The notes below the pieces were generated by a model, which was not told where the DNA came from, did no database searches, and worked only from the letters and a program-made list of their open reading frames with translations. The position numbers were made by a program, and so were the translations under genes. From contig CM055110.1 of assembly GCA_029204225.1 (NCBI GenBank), positions 41,645,862 to 41,709,861 of the forward strand: a DNA stretch of 64,000 bases, given 5' to 3'. Source of the stretch: Diphasiastrum complanatum (taxonomy: Eukaryota; Streptophyta; Lycopodiopsida; Lycopodiales; Lycopodiaceae). Positions 1 through 11,032 of the stretch are shown here, one piece after another (the first letter of the stretch is position 1; each line of letters opens with the position of its first letter).

Positions 1-339
1 TTCAGACCTGAATTGAGGTAGTACGGAATTCTGGAATTCTGCATGTGTGAAATCAGAGATTTTCAGTCCCTTTGTTTTCCTTGCTGATAGATCCAAAGAT
101 AGCAGTGTTATAGCTTGATGGAAAGCTTACGATCTGTACTTTTCATAGAAATTGAAATCAAATCAATCTGAAGTGTCTAGAAAGAGTTATAAGCTCTTAA
201 AGAGGATTAGGATAGGTCCAAAATGTGAGTGACAACATTTTGATTTGAATCAATTTTTACTTTGTTCTGAATTCATGGTTTTGAGCATCCTACACAAGAA
301 ACTAAAGATCAAGACCGAGTTTGAAGTAATTGAACACCC

Positions 340-623
340 TTTGAGCCTTCTGAGTGTCAATAGTGTTTTCTTTTGTTGCATTTCACACGTGCCAAAAGTA
401 GGATTCAAACTAACCAAAGTGTCTCAATCCACTTTGTGTATCTGATCTAGTTAGTTTGTCTTGTGGAATATTTGAGATCTGTCTCAAATACAGTTGCATG
501 TGTTTCACATAGGAAGGTAGTACATTTTTTGAAAATACCTATAGTGAAAGAGAGCAGCAATTCTAAGTCAGATAGGAACAAGCTCAAACATATTGCAGTC
601 CAATTACAAGAGTCTTCACATTC
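340..623 (+). repeat. Copia leader remnant upstream of a gag fragment
   Basis: This non-coding stretch matches the segment before the second gag of the same family (about 6066-6351). Shared phrases include a run around gtcaatagtgtt, then ggaatatttgaga and caagctcaaaca. It is therefore the 5' leader of a copia element. No PBS or LTR end can be seen. The first 340 bases of the window hold nothing I recognise. Confidence 0.6.
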
Positions 624-1225
624 GTGGCATCTATAGGAGATTGTCTCTTTCAAGCTAGTGAAAGACTATACACCTTTAACTATTCAGTTTGGAAGGATAG
701 TATAGAATCCTTGTTGATTCTCTATGGTGTAATGGATATTGTAATTGGAATTGAAGTTGAACTTGCAGCTTTTGATGAGGCTCAGAGATTCAAGAAGAGA
801 GCAAGAATTGCTCTACATATCATCAAATTGAACATCTCTGATGAGATGTTGAGAGAGATTAGTTATGTACCTCAGCCAAGAAGACTTGGGAGACTCTGAA
901 GAACCTTCATGAAGCCGAGATCAAGTCAAGAAAGAGGACTAAGAACCAGTACTCTCGTGTCTTCACCAAGAAAAAAGCAAAGAACAAAGACTATGGTGAA
1001 GTAGAAGATGAGTTAGCTCATCCTTCTAACTTCAAGAAGAAGACACAAGAAGTTCAAACCAATTGTATCATAGAAGACTCACATGCAAGTTGTGGAGAGG
1101 CGTCTCTTCTAATGTCTAGTTTTTCTTCTTTACCCTTTAATGATGTATCATGGTATATTGATAGTGGAGCAACAACTCATATGAGTTGCTCCAAAGATTC
1201 TTTTGTTCCTATTGAATCTGTTCTA
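624..1225 (+). pseudogene. Ty1/copia gag-protease remnant
   Basis: The reading frame from 624 encodes the N-terminus of a copia Gag (MASIGDCLFQAS, then NYSVWKDSIESLL), closely matching the longer copy at 6352. It breaks at about 899. Most of the rest of Gag is deleted, and the text resumes with a Lys-rich linker and the retropepsin active-site region WYIDSGATTHMSC at about 1150-1190. In the intact family member roughly 600 more bases separate these parts. It is a decayed, internally deleted copy with no coding potential. Around 1220 it abuts a minus-strand gypsy fragment. Confidence 0.8.
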
Positions 1226-2425
1226 GATTACATCAACATAAACAGACTATAACCTGCAACAGAATGTTTTCTACTATTGTAAGCAAACTCCATTAAAGGA
1301 ATGTAATCCTCCCATTGAGACTGCTTGTGAGACACATAAGTCATCAACATATCCTCCATAGTCTAATTAGTTCTCTCCATCAGACCTTCTGATTCAGGAT
1401 GATCAGTAAAACTTAAACTAAGCAAGGTTTCTAGCTTATGGAATATAGCTAACCAAAAGTGACGTAAACTTAGGATCTCTGTTACAAACAAATCACTTGG
1501 CAATCCATAAAGCCTGAACAATCTTTCCACAAAGATCTGGGCTAGATCAGAAGCCTTTGCAATTTACTTTATTGGTATGAATGTAGCTAACTTAGTTAAC
1601 CTGTCCACTATAACCCAAATACAATCATTCTAACGTTGGGTCTTGGGAATTCCAACACAAAATCTATAGATATGCTTTCCCATCATACCTGAGGAATATC
1701 CAGCCTTTAGGATCATCCGCTAGTACAAAAGCTTTTCCATTCTAAAATAGCAAACCACCTTGGATGGAGAACTGTTCAATTAACTTCTTATCTTTCTTAG
1801 GAATCTGAGATACCTGTGAGTTAATCTCTATTCCATTTTCATTTTTCCCAGTCTCAACCATTTTCTAAATGCGACCAAAATGAGAATCGGTTTCATGCTT
1901 TTCTCTCAATGAAAGATATAAATCAATGGAAATCTGAGTGAATGAAAGTTCATTTAATTCACCAATATGACTAAGAACATTTGCAACCTACTTAGAGCTA
2001 CCTTTGACATATCGAATCTCATGATCAGATTCTTGCATAAGCTCATCCCAATGAGCTTTACGACCTCTCAAATCGTGTTGATTGCAAAAGTACCTTAGAG
2101 GCTAATGATTCATATACACCATAAATTGACTACCATAAAGGTGATGCCTCTATGTTTTAAGTGCATGTATCACAACAAATAACTCCTTCACCTGAGTTGT
2201 ATAATGCAATTGAGTTCTGGTAAGTTTCTTGCTTTCAAATGCTATCACCCTATCATTTTGTAAAAGAACCGCTCCTATCGTCGAATTACTTGTGTCAGTT
2301 TGTACACTGTAAGGTAAATATGGATTCATGATCTATAAAATAGGAGCTGTCGCAACCATATGTTTGAGTTTCCACTCAATAGGTGGACTAGGTTGACCTC
2401 TCTTCATTTTTTGGAAGGAACGTAA
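1220..2425 (-). pseudogene. Ty3/gypsy RNase H and integrase remnant
   Basis: Read on the minus strand, about 2425-1860 encodes the RT-RNase H connection and RNase H domain: ATAPIL, then STIGAVLLQNDRVIAFESKKL and a later WDELMQESDHEIRYVKGSS. About 1700-1220 encodes the integrase core, with phrases like FVLEFPRP, FVERLFRLYGLP and SQWEDYIPLMEFAYN spread over several frames. Stops and frameshifts occur throughout. Gag, protease, most of RT and both LTRs are missing. The order RT-RNaseH-IN places it in Ty3/gypsy; it resembles the plus-strand fragment at 52.4-54.3 kb. Confidence 0.8.
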
Positions 2426-2717
2426 GCAGCTCATTGAGGAAGTGAATTCAAAAGGGAAAAAGGTTATATTTCGTGATGGATGACATTTTTTTGTCACCAT
2501 ATCCAGAACTGATCATTCAGCACGGCCCCCTGCGTGAGAGCCTTTCATTGACGCTTGTTAGAGATTGTTCAGAATTAGGCTGAGAGTTAGAGCACTGAAG
2601 AGATATTTTGGTTTTTAGTTATGTTGTTTTGACGACATTGTTCCATCTTGGTGCCATCCATTTTGATGTACTTTTTCATCTTATACGCCTTTTGGCATGG
2701 AAAAGACGTTAATAAAG

Positions 2718-2853
<136 letters not shown>

Positions 2854-2896
2854 GGATGGTATCTAACTACATTCTATGACATTTTGAATACAAACA

Positions 2897-3067
2897 ATGC
2901 TAGGTCTGGAAAGTAACAGGAGCGAGATTTCTGAGGTTGATAAGGACGTAGAAAGTTCTTTTAAAATTTTAAAAGTTTCAGAAGAGAAATCTACCGAACC
3001 TGAAGTGGATGTGGAAGGTTCAGGCACTGTAGTATCTTCCAAGCGAGAGAACGGTTTGTGTGATTGA
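2897..3067 (+). other. Short acidic ORF, 56 codons, doubtful
   Basis: An ATG-to-TGA frame encodes a 56-residue acidic peptide (MLGLESNRSEISEVDKDVES at the start, ending SSKRENGLCD). Its composition looks coding-like: Glu/Ser/Val-rich with few rare residues. There is no homologue I recognise, no good Kozak context and no neighbour to support it. It could be an exon of a lost gene or chance. The rest of 2851-3714 shows only AT-rich sequence and a small tandem duplication. Confidence 0.2.
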
Positions 3068-3213
3068 TATATCATTGATCTTGTAATGATCAATTAACTA
3101 GAATAAAAATTGACTGTATTATTCGGCATAGTTGTTGTAAGGGAGACCTACTACATTCATGTGTTGTATCAGATTTTTCTACGGACTACTAGGGTGTATT
3201 TGACCATTTGAGA

Positions 3214-3287
3214 AGAAAATTATATTTATTTGCCACAGAGTCCCTAACCGAGAAAATTATAGTTACTTGCCACAGAGTCCCTAACCG
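3214..3287. repeat. 37-bp tandem duplication
   Basis: Two head-to-tail copies of a 37-base unit (agaaaattat ... ccctaaccg) occupy 3214-3250 and 3251-3287, with two mismatches. It is probably a local slippage or repair event. Confidence 0.9.
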
Positions 3288-3714
3288 AGGATCCAGCAGA
3301 TTGTAGGTGAGTTTTTCCCTCTCGTGACCAGGCAGGTGGCTATTTCTCCAAATACATTCTCTGCAAATCACGAGAAGTTTAATATTAGCAAATATTTATT
3401 TTCTCACAAAATGATCGATCCAATTGTAGGATTATACTTGTAGATATTTTACTGAGCAGACTAGATTGTGATCCCAAATGCATAAAGCTAGCAACATCAA
3501 AAGCAGAGGACTTATTTGTTGAAGTATGTAAAATGCATTTTAGGCTTAATTTTCACAAAACATGCTTCTAATCGGCATTATAAATATGTTCACTAGCCAT
3601 TTTTGCTTAAAGTCATGCTTAACACCGTCTCGACCAATCTCAGTGTTCATTTCCCTATTGTTTTTTACCAAGACCAGCCGTTAGGCATTTTAGAGTTCTT
3701 TGGCTTCACAAAAT

Positions 3715-4562
3715 TGTTAAAAATGTCACTTCAAACTTGTTATACTTGTTGTATCTTGAGATAAGAGATCATGATGGAATCTCACACGCGTGGAGTCTGT
3801 TCCCACGTGTGAAAAGATGTACATAACTTGTTTTTACGTTAGATTTATTTTAGATGGATCTACCCATGTGTGAAATTGACCTTTGAGTAGAATCTAGAAA
3901 TGAGTCAAATTGGTCAAACTTTTGTAAATAGAATGCACTTCCATGTGAATGAGTAAATTCCCCCACATATAAAGATGCCATTCACACGTGTGGATAAGAT
4001 AGTAGATGATAAGATAGAGATATTCCATTAGATCCTATTTTATAGGAAATATTCCTATAAATGTGGAAGACTAGCTTTTTGTTTTCTAGCCAAAGAGAAT
4101 AGTCAACTTTGAGAAATGAGCATATATGGCTCCCATTGGTGGATCTGGATGACTAGGCACTCTTCACACGTGTGAAGGCTTTCTGGATAGTACACAGCTC
4201 GTGGATGTACTTGATCTATAAAGGCATCAACCAAATCAATGAGAAGTTGATGAGACATTGGCAAATTCTAGTTTTCTTGTATTTTCCACATTTATCTTGA
4301 GTTTTGATGAGTGGAATGATCTTGTATGCTTGAATACTTTAATCTCTGTTTACAGTCCGTACAAGTACTATCCTCCACAGATGTGAGGCCGCTCTTCATA
4401 GTTTTTAATCATTTGATCCATTGCTCTTGCTTAAATCATAGTGTAATGCATCTAGATCAAGATCTAACACTTAGAACTTGATAGATCATTGTGATAAGCA
4501 ATCAATAACTCTTAATGATTGTTTTGTACAATCAAAGTTGTCCTTTTATCTAAAAATTGACA
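3715..4562 (+). repeat. 5' LTR of a deleted copia element (about 848 bp)
   Basis: It starts TGTTAAAAATGTCACTTC and ends in CA immediately before a tRNA-Met PBS. The same start recurs at 5546 (the 3' LTR of this element), and a diverged form at 34038 (element B). It contains several CACACGTGTG-type palindromes (3783, 3802, 3983, 4165). This is the most completely delimited LTR in the window. Confidence 0.85.
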
Positions 4563-4575
4563 TGGTATCAGAGCC
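4563..4575 (+). other. Primer binding site, initiator tRNA-Met type
   Basis: TGGTATCAGAGCC directly follows the LTR end. This is the standard copia PBS complementary to the 3' end of plant initiator tRNA-Met, and it fixes both the LTR boundary and the plus orientation. Confidence 0.9.
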
Positions 4576-4649
4576 AAATCTAAGAGTGATCTAATGATTA
4601 ATGAATCTTGTGAAGTCATTGACAATGAGTTGTTTTTGAGCTTTACTTG

Positions 4650-5463
4650 AGAGGGCGAGTTCAAGGAGATAGGTCTTGAAAGGTTTGGCATGAAAGATTG
4701 TAAGGGGATTGACACCCCTAAGGAGCAAGTTTGTGAAGTCTCTAATGATTGTGATGAAGCATCTTTTGAGGACATCACACTCTTCAGGAAGCTAATAGGC
4801 TCCTTAATCTATTCGACAATCACTAGATCATATTTGAGTTATAGTGTAAGCAAGTTAAGTCAGTATATGCAAAGTCCTTTGACACATCATTGGAAAAGTG
4901 CCAAGAGAGTGCTTAGATATGTCTCTTCTACTAGATTTTTTGGCATTCTCTGTCAAGGATCTAACTTGTACTTGAGGGCATTTTCGGATTCAGATTTTGC
5001 AGGAGACAAGATGGATAGAAGGTCTATAAGTGCATTTGCCACTTTCCTTTGTGGACGAGTGATATCTTGGCTTTCCAAAAAGCAAGATACAATTTCTCTT
5101 TCCTCTTGTGAAGCCTAGTACAAGGCATTGACTTCAACAACCAAAGAACTCCTATGGCTAAGAAGACTTTTGGTGGAGCTTCAAGTGCTAAAGGCCGAGG
5201 AGATCCCTTGCATCTATTGTGACAATCAAGCTTCTCAACAAATTGCTACCAATCTGATCTTCCATGCTAGAACAAAGCATATTGAGATAGCTCATCACTT
5301 TGTGAGGGAGAAGGTGCAATCCAAGGAGGTTAAACTTCATCATGTGCCGTCATCCGAGTGCATAGTTGATATCTTAATCAAACCTTTGGGTAAAGATCCA
5401 TTTTTCAAGTTAAGAAGTGCTCTTGGAATTGTAGATAGATGTACATTAGACTTGCCAAGTTAG
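4650..5463 (+). pseudogene. Copia Pol C-terminus (end of RT plus RNase H)
   Basis: Only about 110 bases separate the PBS from the end of RT (GMKDCKGIDTPKEQ), so gag, protease, integrase and most of RT are deleted. The remaining frame carries the copia signatures FRKLIGSLIYSTITRS, LRYVSSTRFFGIL, FSDSDFAGDKMDRRS, LSKKQDTISLSSCEA, YCDNQASQQIA and ARTKHIEIAHHFVREKVQS. A GAG codon has become TAG at about 5117-5119 within the motif SSCEAEY. It is closely similar to the intact C-terminus of element B (33241-34026). It is followed by a purine-rich PPT (gaggagg) and the 3' LTR. Confidence 0.9.
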
Positions 5464-5578
5464 AAGTGAGGAGGAGTGTTATAAATGTCACTTCAAACTT
5501 GTTATACATGTACATTAGACTTTCCAAGTTAGAAGTGAGAAGGAGTGTTAAAAATGTCACTTCAAACTTGTTATACTT
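5441..5578. repeat. 69-bp tandem duplication spanning the pol end and LTR start
   Basis: Unit 1 (5441-5509) and unit 2 (5510-5578) both run from gtacattagac through the Pol stop codon and PPT into the first 30 bases of the LTR. They share about 93 percent of positions by eye. The duplication means two LTR-start sequences (5477 and 5546) occur in a row; the second leads into the real 3' LTR. Confidence 0.9.
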
Positions 5579-6052
5579 GGTGTATCTTGAGGTATAAGAT
5601 CATGATAGGATCTCACACATGTGGAATCTGTTCCCACGTGTGAAAAGATGTACATAGCTTGTTTTTATAAAGTAATTGGTCAAAATTTTGTAAATAGAAT
5701 GCACTTCCATGTGAATGAGTGAATGCTCCCACATGTAAAGATGCCATTCACACGTGTGGATAAGATAGAGAGATTCCATTAGATCCTATTTTATAGGGAT
5801 GACTAGGCACTCTTCACACATGTGAAGGCTTGCTGGGACAACACACAGCTCGTGGATGTACTTGATCTATAAAGAGATCAACCAAATCAATGAGAAGTTG
5901 ATGAGACATTGGCAAATTTTATTTTTCTTGTATTTTCCACATTTGTCTTGAGTTTTGATGAGTCTAATGCTCTTGTATTCTTGAATACTTTAATCTTTGT
6001 TTACAGTCCATATAGGTACTATCCTCCACACGTGTGAGTCTGCTCTTCATAG
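5546..6052 (+). repeat. 3' LTR of the deleted copia element, internally shortened
   Basis: It aligns with 3715-4400 but lacks several internal segments, for example the part around ttgacctttgagtag and the piece before ggatgactaggcac. It also stops short of the LTR terminus, since the end with ttgcttaaatc ... ttgaca is missing. It retains palindromic sites at 5614, 5633, 5749, 5815 and 6027. It runs directly into a leader and a gag of the same family, so LTR-pol-LTR-gag stand in tandem. Confidence 0.8.
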
Positions 6053-6351
6053 TTGCTTTAAACAATTTGAGTATGTTTGAGTCAATAGTGTTGTCTTTGA
6101 GCATTCCACACGTGCCAATAGAAGAAAGAACCAAAATTTGTGTATACTCCAATTCACTTTGAGAGGGTGATCTAGTTTGTATTTTATTGGTGGAATATTT
6201 GAGACCTATCTCAAATTCAGTTGCAAGATTTCACATAGGATTTGGTAGTATACCTTTTGAAAATTCCTATAGTGAGAAGAGTAGCAACATTTAGTTTATC
6301 AAGAACAAGCTCAAACACATTGTTGTCCATTTACAAGAAGTCTTCACATTC

Positions 6352-7822
6352 ATGGCATCTATAGGAGATTTTCTCTTTGAAACTAGTGAGAAAATAGATA
6401 CCTTCAACTATTCAGTTTGGAAGGATAGGATAGAATCTTTGTTGGTTCTATATGGTGTAATGGACATAGTATTAGGAATTGAAGTTGAATCTGAAGCTTG
6501 TGATGAGGCTCAGAGATTGAAGAAGAGAGCAAGGATTGCTCTTCATATCATCAAATTGAACATCTCTGATGAGATGTTGAGAGAAATAAGTTCATGTACC
6601 TCAGCCAAGCAGTCTTGGAAAATCCTTAAGAATATTTTTGAAGCAAAGATCACATCAAGACTTCTTACTCTTAGAAATCAGATCTTTTCTAGTTTTCAAA
6701 GAGTTGATGAAAGTGCTTCAAGTTTTGTAATGAGAGTTAAAGATCTTCACAGAGAGATAGCATGCATAGGTGATACTCTAGAGAACAGCCAACTTGTTCA
6801 AGTAGTCCTTAATGGACTTAGAAAAGAGTATTCAAATGTTGTGCAAACTTATGCTATCATGGAAGACTTACCAACTTTGGAGGCTCTGCATGATGTTCTT
6901 ATTGTTGAAGAATGCATGCAAAAGAAGTTGTTGAAGATCAACACACTTCCAAGGAAGGATGGTGGTTATGGCAAATTCACTTTGCCAAGGACAAGTCAAG
7001 AGGAAGGAGCAAGAACAAATTTTCTCAAGCCTTTACCAAGGACAAATCAAAGGACAAAGCAAAGGACAAAGACCAAGGAGGAGTAGAAGATGATTCAACT
7101 CATTCTTCTATCTTCAAGAAGAAGACTCAAGAAGATCAAGCCAATTTTACCATAGAAGATTCACATGCAAGTTGTGGAGAGGCATCTCTCATGATGTCTA
7201 GCTTCTCCTCTTTACCCTTTAATAATTTATCTTGGTATATTGATAGTGGTGCATCATCACACATGAGTTGCACTAAAAGTTTTTTTTATTTCTCTAGAAC
7301 ATTTTCAAGAACTTAAAGATTCAATATACACAACTGTTGGTGATGCATGTTCAATTGAAGGAGTTGGATTTGTTCCTTGAATCTTGCATCTTCTATGAGT
7401 TTATCACTTTCCAATGTACTTTATGCTCCTAATCTCACAAAGAATGTGATTAGTATTGGAAAGTTATGTGATGATGGTTTTGAATTCGAATTCAATGTCA
7501 ATAATTGTTTTATAAAGAAAGGTGATAAGATCCTAGTATGTGAATCTAGATATGGAGGCATTTTCAAGCTAGATGTGCATGAGAATGCAAGTACTTGTGA
7601 TTTTGCATTGATGACTTGTGTTTCCAAGGAGGAAGTATGGCATATGAAGTTGCATGTTTCCAATTTCAGATCTATGTCTTCAATAGTCAACGAGATCAAG
7701 CCAAGAGTGGCTTATTCTATGGCAAAATCACATATGGATCCATATTTCATGTCTTCTACCAAGACAAAACATCCTTTGGAGTTGGAACACTCGGATGTTC
7801 ACTTTTCTTCATCTAGTGTTGT
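6352..7822 (+). pseudogene. Ty1/copia gag, protease and GAG-pre-integrase, truncated
   Basis: The frame at 6352 encodes a 244-residue Gag (MASIGDFLFETSEKID; NYSVWKDRIESLLVLYG; SQLVQVVLNGLRKEYSNVV). A frameshift near 6950-7080 moves coding into the +1 frame, which holds a Lys-rich linker and the protease motif WYIDSGASSHMSC (about 7230-7270). A further frameshift leads to the GAG-pre-integrase segment from 7377 (LSNVLYAPNLTKNVISIGKL; GGIFKLDVHENAS). No CCHC zinc knuckle is visible; it seems deleted. The element ends abruptly near 7822 against a minus-strand copia RT, so it is 3'-truncated. Confidence 0.9.
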
Positions 7823-8700
7823 CAGCAAGGTACATCAGTGATCCTATCAACTTCCTGTAAGGTGTGAGCTGCATCTGTTCTCTCTCTTCAACAGTCTTCA
7901 AACAATCATTGCTTGTGAGCACCGTCCCTGCGAGCATTGGAGTATTCTCTCCCTTGCAGTTCAGCATCCCAAAGTCCTCTAGGATCTTCTGGGTGTATCT
8001 GGACTGGTGAAGGTATAGCTTACCTCCCTCATAGTCCCTTTCAATTTGTAAGCCTAGGTAACACCTGGTTTCTCCCAGATCCACTATCTCAAAATATTTC
8101 GAGATGTCTGTCTTCACTTCAGCAATCAGCTGCTCACTCTTGCAAAATATCAGAGTATCGTCCACGTATACAGCCACAATGATGATTTGCCCATCTGTAA
8201 CTTTGACATACACATTAGAATCAGCCAACAGAGGCTTGAATCCTAATGATTTCAGGGCTTGATCTTTCTTTTTGTACCATTGTCGGGCTGACTATTACGG
8301 ATTGTAGATACTTCTATGCATTCTGCATGCATAGTCAGGAAGTGAATTAGAGACATATCCGAGGGGTTGGTCCATATAGACCTGTTCATCTTGCTCGCCA
8401 TGCAAGAAGGCTGTCTTCTCGTCCAGAGTGTGGAACCCGAGGTCATAAGCTGCTGCATATGCAAATAACAGACATAGGGACAAATGTTTAACGATAGGAG
8501 AAGGTTTCAAAGTAGTCAATACCATATCTCTGAGAGAAACTCTTCGCTACCAGTCTTGCCTTGTATTTCGTCACATTTCCATCTGGTTTGTATTTGAGCT
8601 TGAAAACCCATTTGCATTTGACAGTCTTGCGCTTATGTGGTAATGGCTGCAACGTCCATATCTGATTCTTCCTTTGTCTCTATATTTTTGTCTTGATTAC
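7809..8700 (-). pseudogene. Copia reverse transcriptase fragment
   Basis: The minus strand encodes the start of copia RT (KCKWVFKLKYKPDG-like text near 8640-8570), a middle part (HTLDEKTAFLHGEQDEQVYM, QPLGYV) and then YVDD within IIIVAVYVDDTLIFCKSEQ at 8228-8150, followed by YLGLQIERDYEGGKLYLHQS and YRKLIGSLMYLA. The fragment stops just after that motif at about 7822. Frameshifts lie near 8230-8300. The family is distinct from the plus-strand copia elements in the window and may belong with the gag piece at 29.2-30.1 kb. Confidence 0.85.
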
Positions 8701-8951
8701 TTACTAGCATCAGACTACTTCATACATCTATCTGTGTGTTCGTATGTCTGTTGATCAAGTATCATCTAGTAAGTATATAGTCGCTCTTTGTAACCTTTTA
8801 GATTAGAGTAGATCTACAACTAATCAGAGAATTACAAGAGTGGCGGATTAGTCGACCTAGAGTGTATCTGCTAACATCATACCATCAGATCAGACATTTG
8901 TACTTCTGGGTACTTGTAGGTAAAAGTTAGGTGCAATCTTTGCATGCAAAC

Positions 8952-9385
8952 TGTTAGGTGTCAATATGGTAGTAGTTTACACTTGAATAGGTGTAGGAAA
9001 TGCATTGAATGCTAGTATTACCATGAATTTTGGCTCTCCTATATATGTACATATGGTTCTCATTCATTTCCAATGATGAATCAAGATTTGATAAGGTCAT
9101 AATGTCAAAATTGGATCTCGTGCGATTTTGCTTGTAATTGAATTCTCTCTTTAACTCAAGATTGGTGTCTTCTTCATACATTATTATGCTTGTGTACTTT
9201 TCTTATTTGTGAGAAATTAATGAAACTTTGATCTGTAGCATTCTAGATTGTGCTCTAGCCTCAGGTCTGTATGTAGATTGTAGTATTACTCTGCAAGTGA
9301 TCTGTGTGCTACCATAAAGCATGGTAAAGATCATTCACACTGTTTTGTGGTTTCGTACACGTGTGAAGTTGCTGGATTTTCAACA
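8952..9385 (+). repeat. LTR (about 434 bp), TGTTAGG...CAACA
   Basis: A sequence with TG..CA ends has a near-identical inverted copy at 28636-29070. The 28-kb copy is followed on its strand by a PBS, which sets the LTR orientation; this copy therefore reads on the plus strand. No PBS follows it here, so it is a 3' LTR or a solo LTR. The ORF-like 76-codon frames in both copies are conserved only because the LTRs are. The preceding 8701-8951 is non-coding. Confidence 0.8.
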
Positions 9386-10717
9386 ATACCCTCAACAGAT
9401 AATCAGCTAGTAGATGTGTCAACAAGTCACTGAGCATCAAATGAGTACTTTGTTTTCCTCTTCAGTAGGAAATGGATAACCAATCAAACTCCAACTCTGA
9501 TCTACGTCTAGTCACAAAGACTCTCATGACAAAGTCACATGTAAGCAATCACATTCATGCAACCAACATGAATGACAAACATATCAACTGATGATCATTG
9601 CTTGTCGAAGAAGATATCCTCCTATACCATACACCTTTGTCATAGGTAGGTCTATTGCTACATCACTCATGCATCCAAAGCTCCACGCATCTACCCTAAG
9701 ATGTCTTCATATGCACCATGTACCTCCTAGAGATACATCCATGTCCAAGTGTCCCATCCAAAACCATCCATTCCACTTTGCCTTGCCTTGCCAAGCTACC
9801 ATTCATCCTTCATGCACCAAGCATACATGTCTTCAAAAGACTCTGATGAATCCGCTACATCTTATGAGCTTTCTCCTATAGGTTACACGCTTTGACAAGC
9901 ATTCACAAAGAATATGGATCATATATCAATTTGGACCCTTCACAAAAAGCAAGTTAGCAAGCTTTGACCTATAAGTCAAGTGGGATCCCTTACCCTAGCA
10001 TCCAACTCACCATCAAAGATTCCCAATCATGGATTACTAAGCTCCATAGCACCACATATATCATGCTTGATGCTTGCTGTTACATCTTGTAACATATCTG
10101 CTCTCATAGATCCTGAGAGTTATGTCTCATCAACCCTAATCTTACTGAGATAAAATGGCTTCACATGACTTCGACTAGGCTTCCTTGATCTCAGTATGAG
10201 ACTCTATGAGTTGAGATTTACTGTGGTTTGAACAAAATTTTGGATAATTGATCAAAGCAACAATGTTCCCTTTTTAACTTATATAAACCCAGTGAAATTT
10301 ATAACTATTTGATTCAATTAAAAACCTACAAATCTAAAAGTAAAAGAGTAGAATGTTCAAAAACTGGCCTATTTGTTTGTATTTGTTGAGTTTTTCCCAA
10401 CTCTGCTTTCGATCTCGCACCCACCCCATCCATGCTCAAAAAGGTTTGAAATTATCCTTGTATAGTCACACACTATAAAGCTATCAGGTTACTACTATAC
10501 ATCTACGATAGTAGACATTGTTGCAAAACAACGAAGACATTTGATTTATATTCTATTTTCTATGTCGGGTTGTTATTTCCTTATGTATCTGCAAGGCATG
10601 TAGTGAGAATACGTGAAGTACGCTTCAATTAACAGACTGACTAAGAGGTCAGCTACATCTCAAATTGAACTTTAAATGCAGTAAACTGCAAATTAGAAAT
10701 GATCTTCGCTGTTGTCG
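9386..10717. other. No gene recognised
   Basis: This is AT-rich, pyrimidine-skewed sequence with scattered short ORFs. The longest, at 9591-9881 on the plus strand, is rich in His, Pro and Cys and resembles no family I know. No LTR, PBS or RNA gene was seen. Confidence 0.5.
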
Positions 10718-11032
10718 ATGAAAAGCCTCACAACTATCATTAGTTTATGCTTGATCATGGTGCCTACTATTACTTTTGCGTCTATGAATCCTCAACCCAC
10801 AATTTTATCGACCACAACGTCCACTAGAGTACCATTTTAAATATGCCACACTAGTGCCAGTTTTCAAAAGAACAACATCTTTCAACAAAATCTGAACATT
10901 GTTCTCAACGATCTGTTAACCGATACTCCGACTTCCTTAGGATTGTTCAAAGTACATGCACAGGGAATTGATTTCGACAAAGTTTATGACTACAATCAAT
11001 GCTTATTTTCAAATTGTTTTTTGGATTTCTAA
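10718..11032 (+). pseudogene. Secreted DUF26 (ginkbilobin-2/antifungal) protein, disrupted
   Basis: An ATG frame encodes a clear signal peptide (MKSLTTIISLCLIMVPTITF, then AS), a Thr/Ser-rich stretch, an in-frame TAA at 10838-10840 (codon 41), and then in the same frame the first half of a DUF26 (stress-antifung, Gnk2) domain. Diagnostic pieces are a Cys 2 codons after the stop, NIFQQNLNIVLNDLL, and VYDYNQC. These match the family pattern C...F..NL..LL..L...(G)...VYGL.QC. The second half with the CX2C pair is missing; the frame stops at 11030-11032. DUF26 proteins are secreted or apoplastic plant proteins, some mannose-binding and antifungal. The retained single frame on both sides of one stop suggests a recent pseudogene, or an exon with its 3' partner lost. 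Reading the TAA as intronic is possible but no good splice sites were seen. Confidence 0.65.

Noticed and set aside
4563-4575. tRNA gene fragment at TGGTATCAGAGC sites (also 15451, 22829, 28621, 55160)
   Set aside because: Only the 12-13 bases complementary to the tRNA 3' end are present, next to LTR ends, so they are primer binding sites.
9591-9881. 96-codon His/Pro/Cys-rich plus ORF
   Set aside because: No conserved pattern, no neighbour, and composition follows the local pyrimidine-rich strand.
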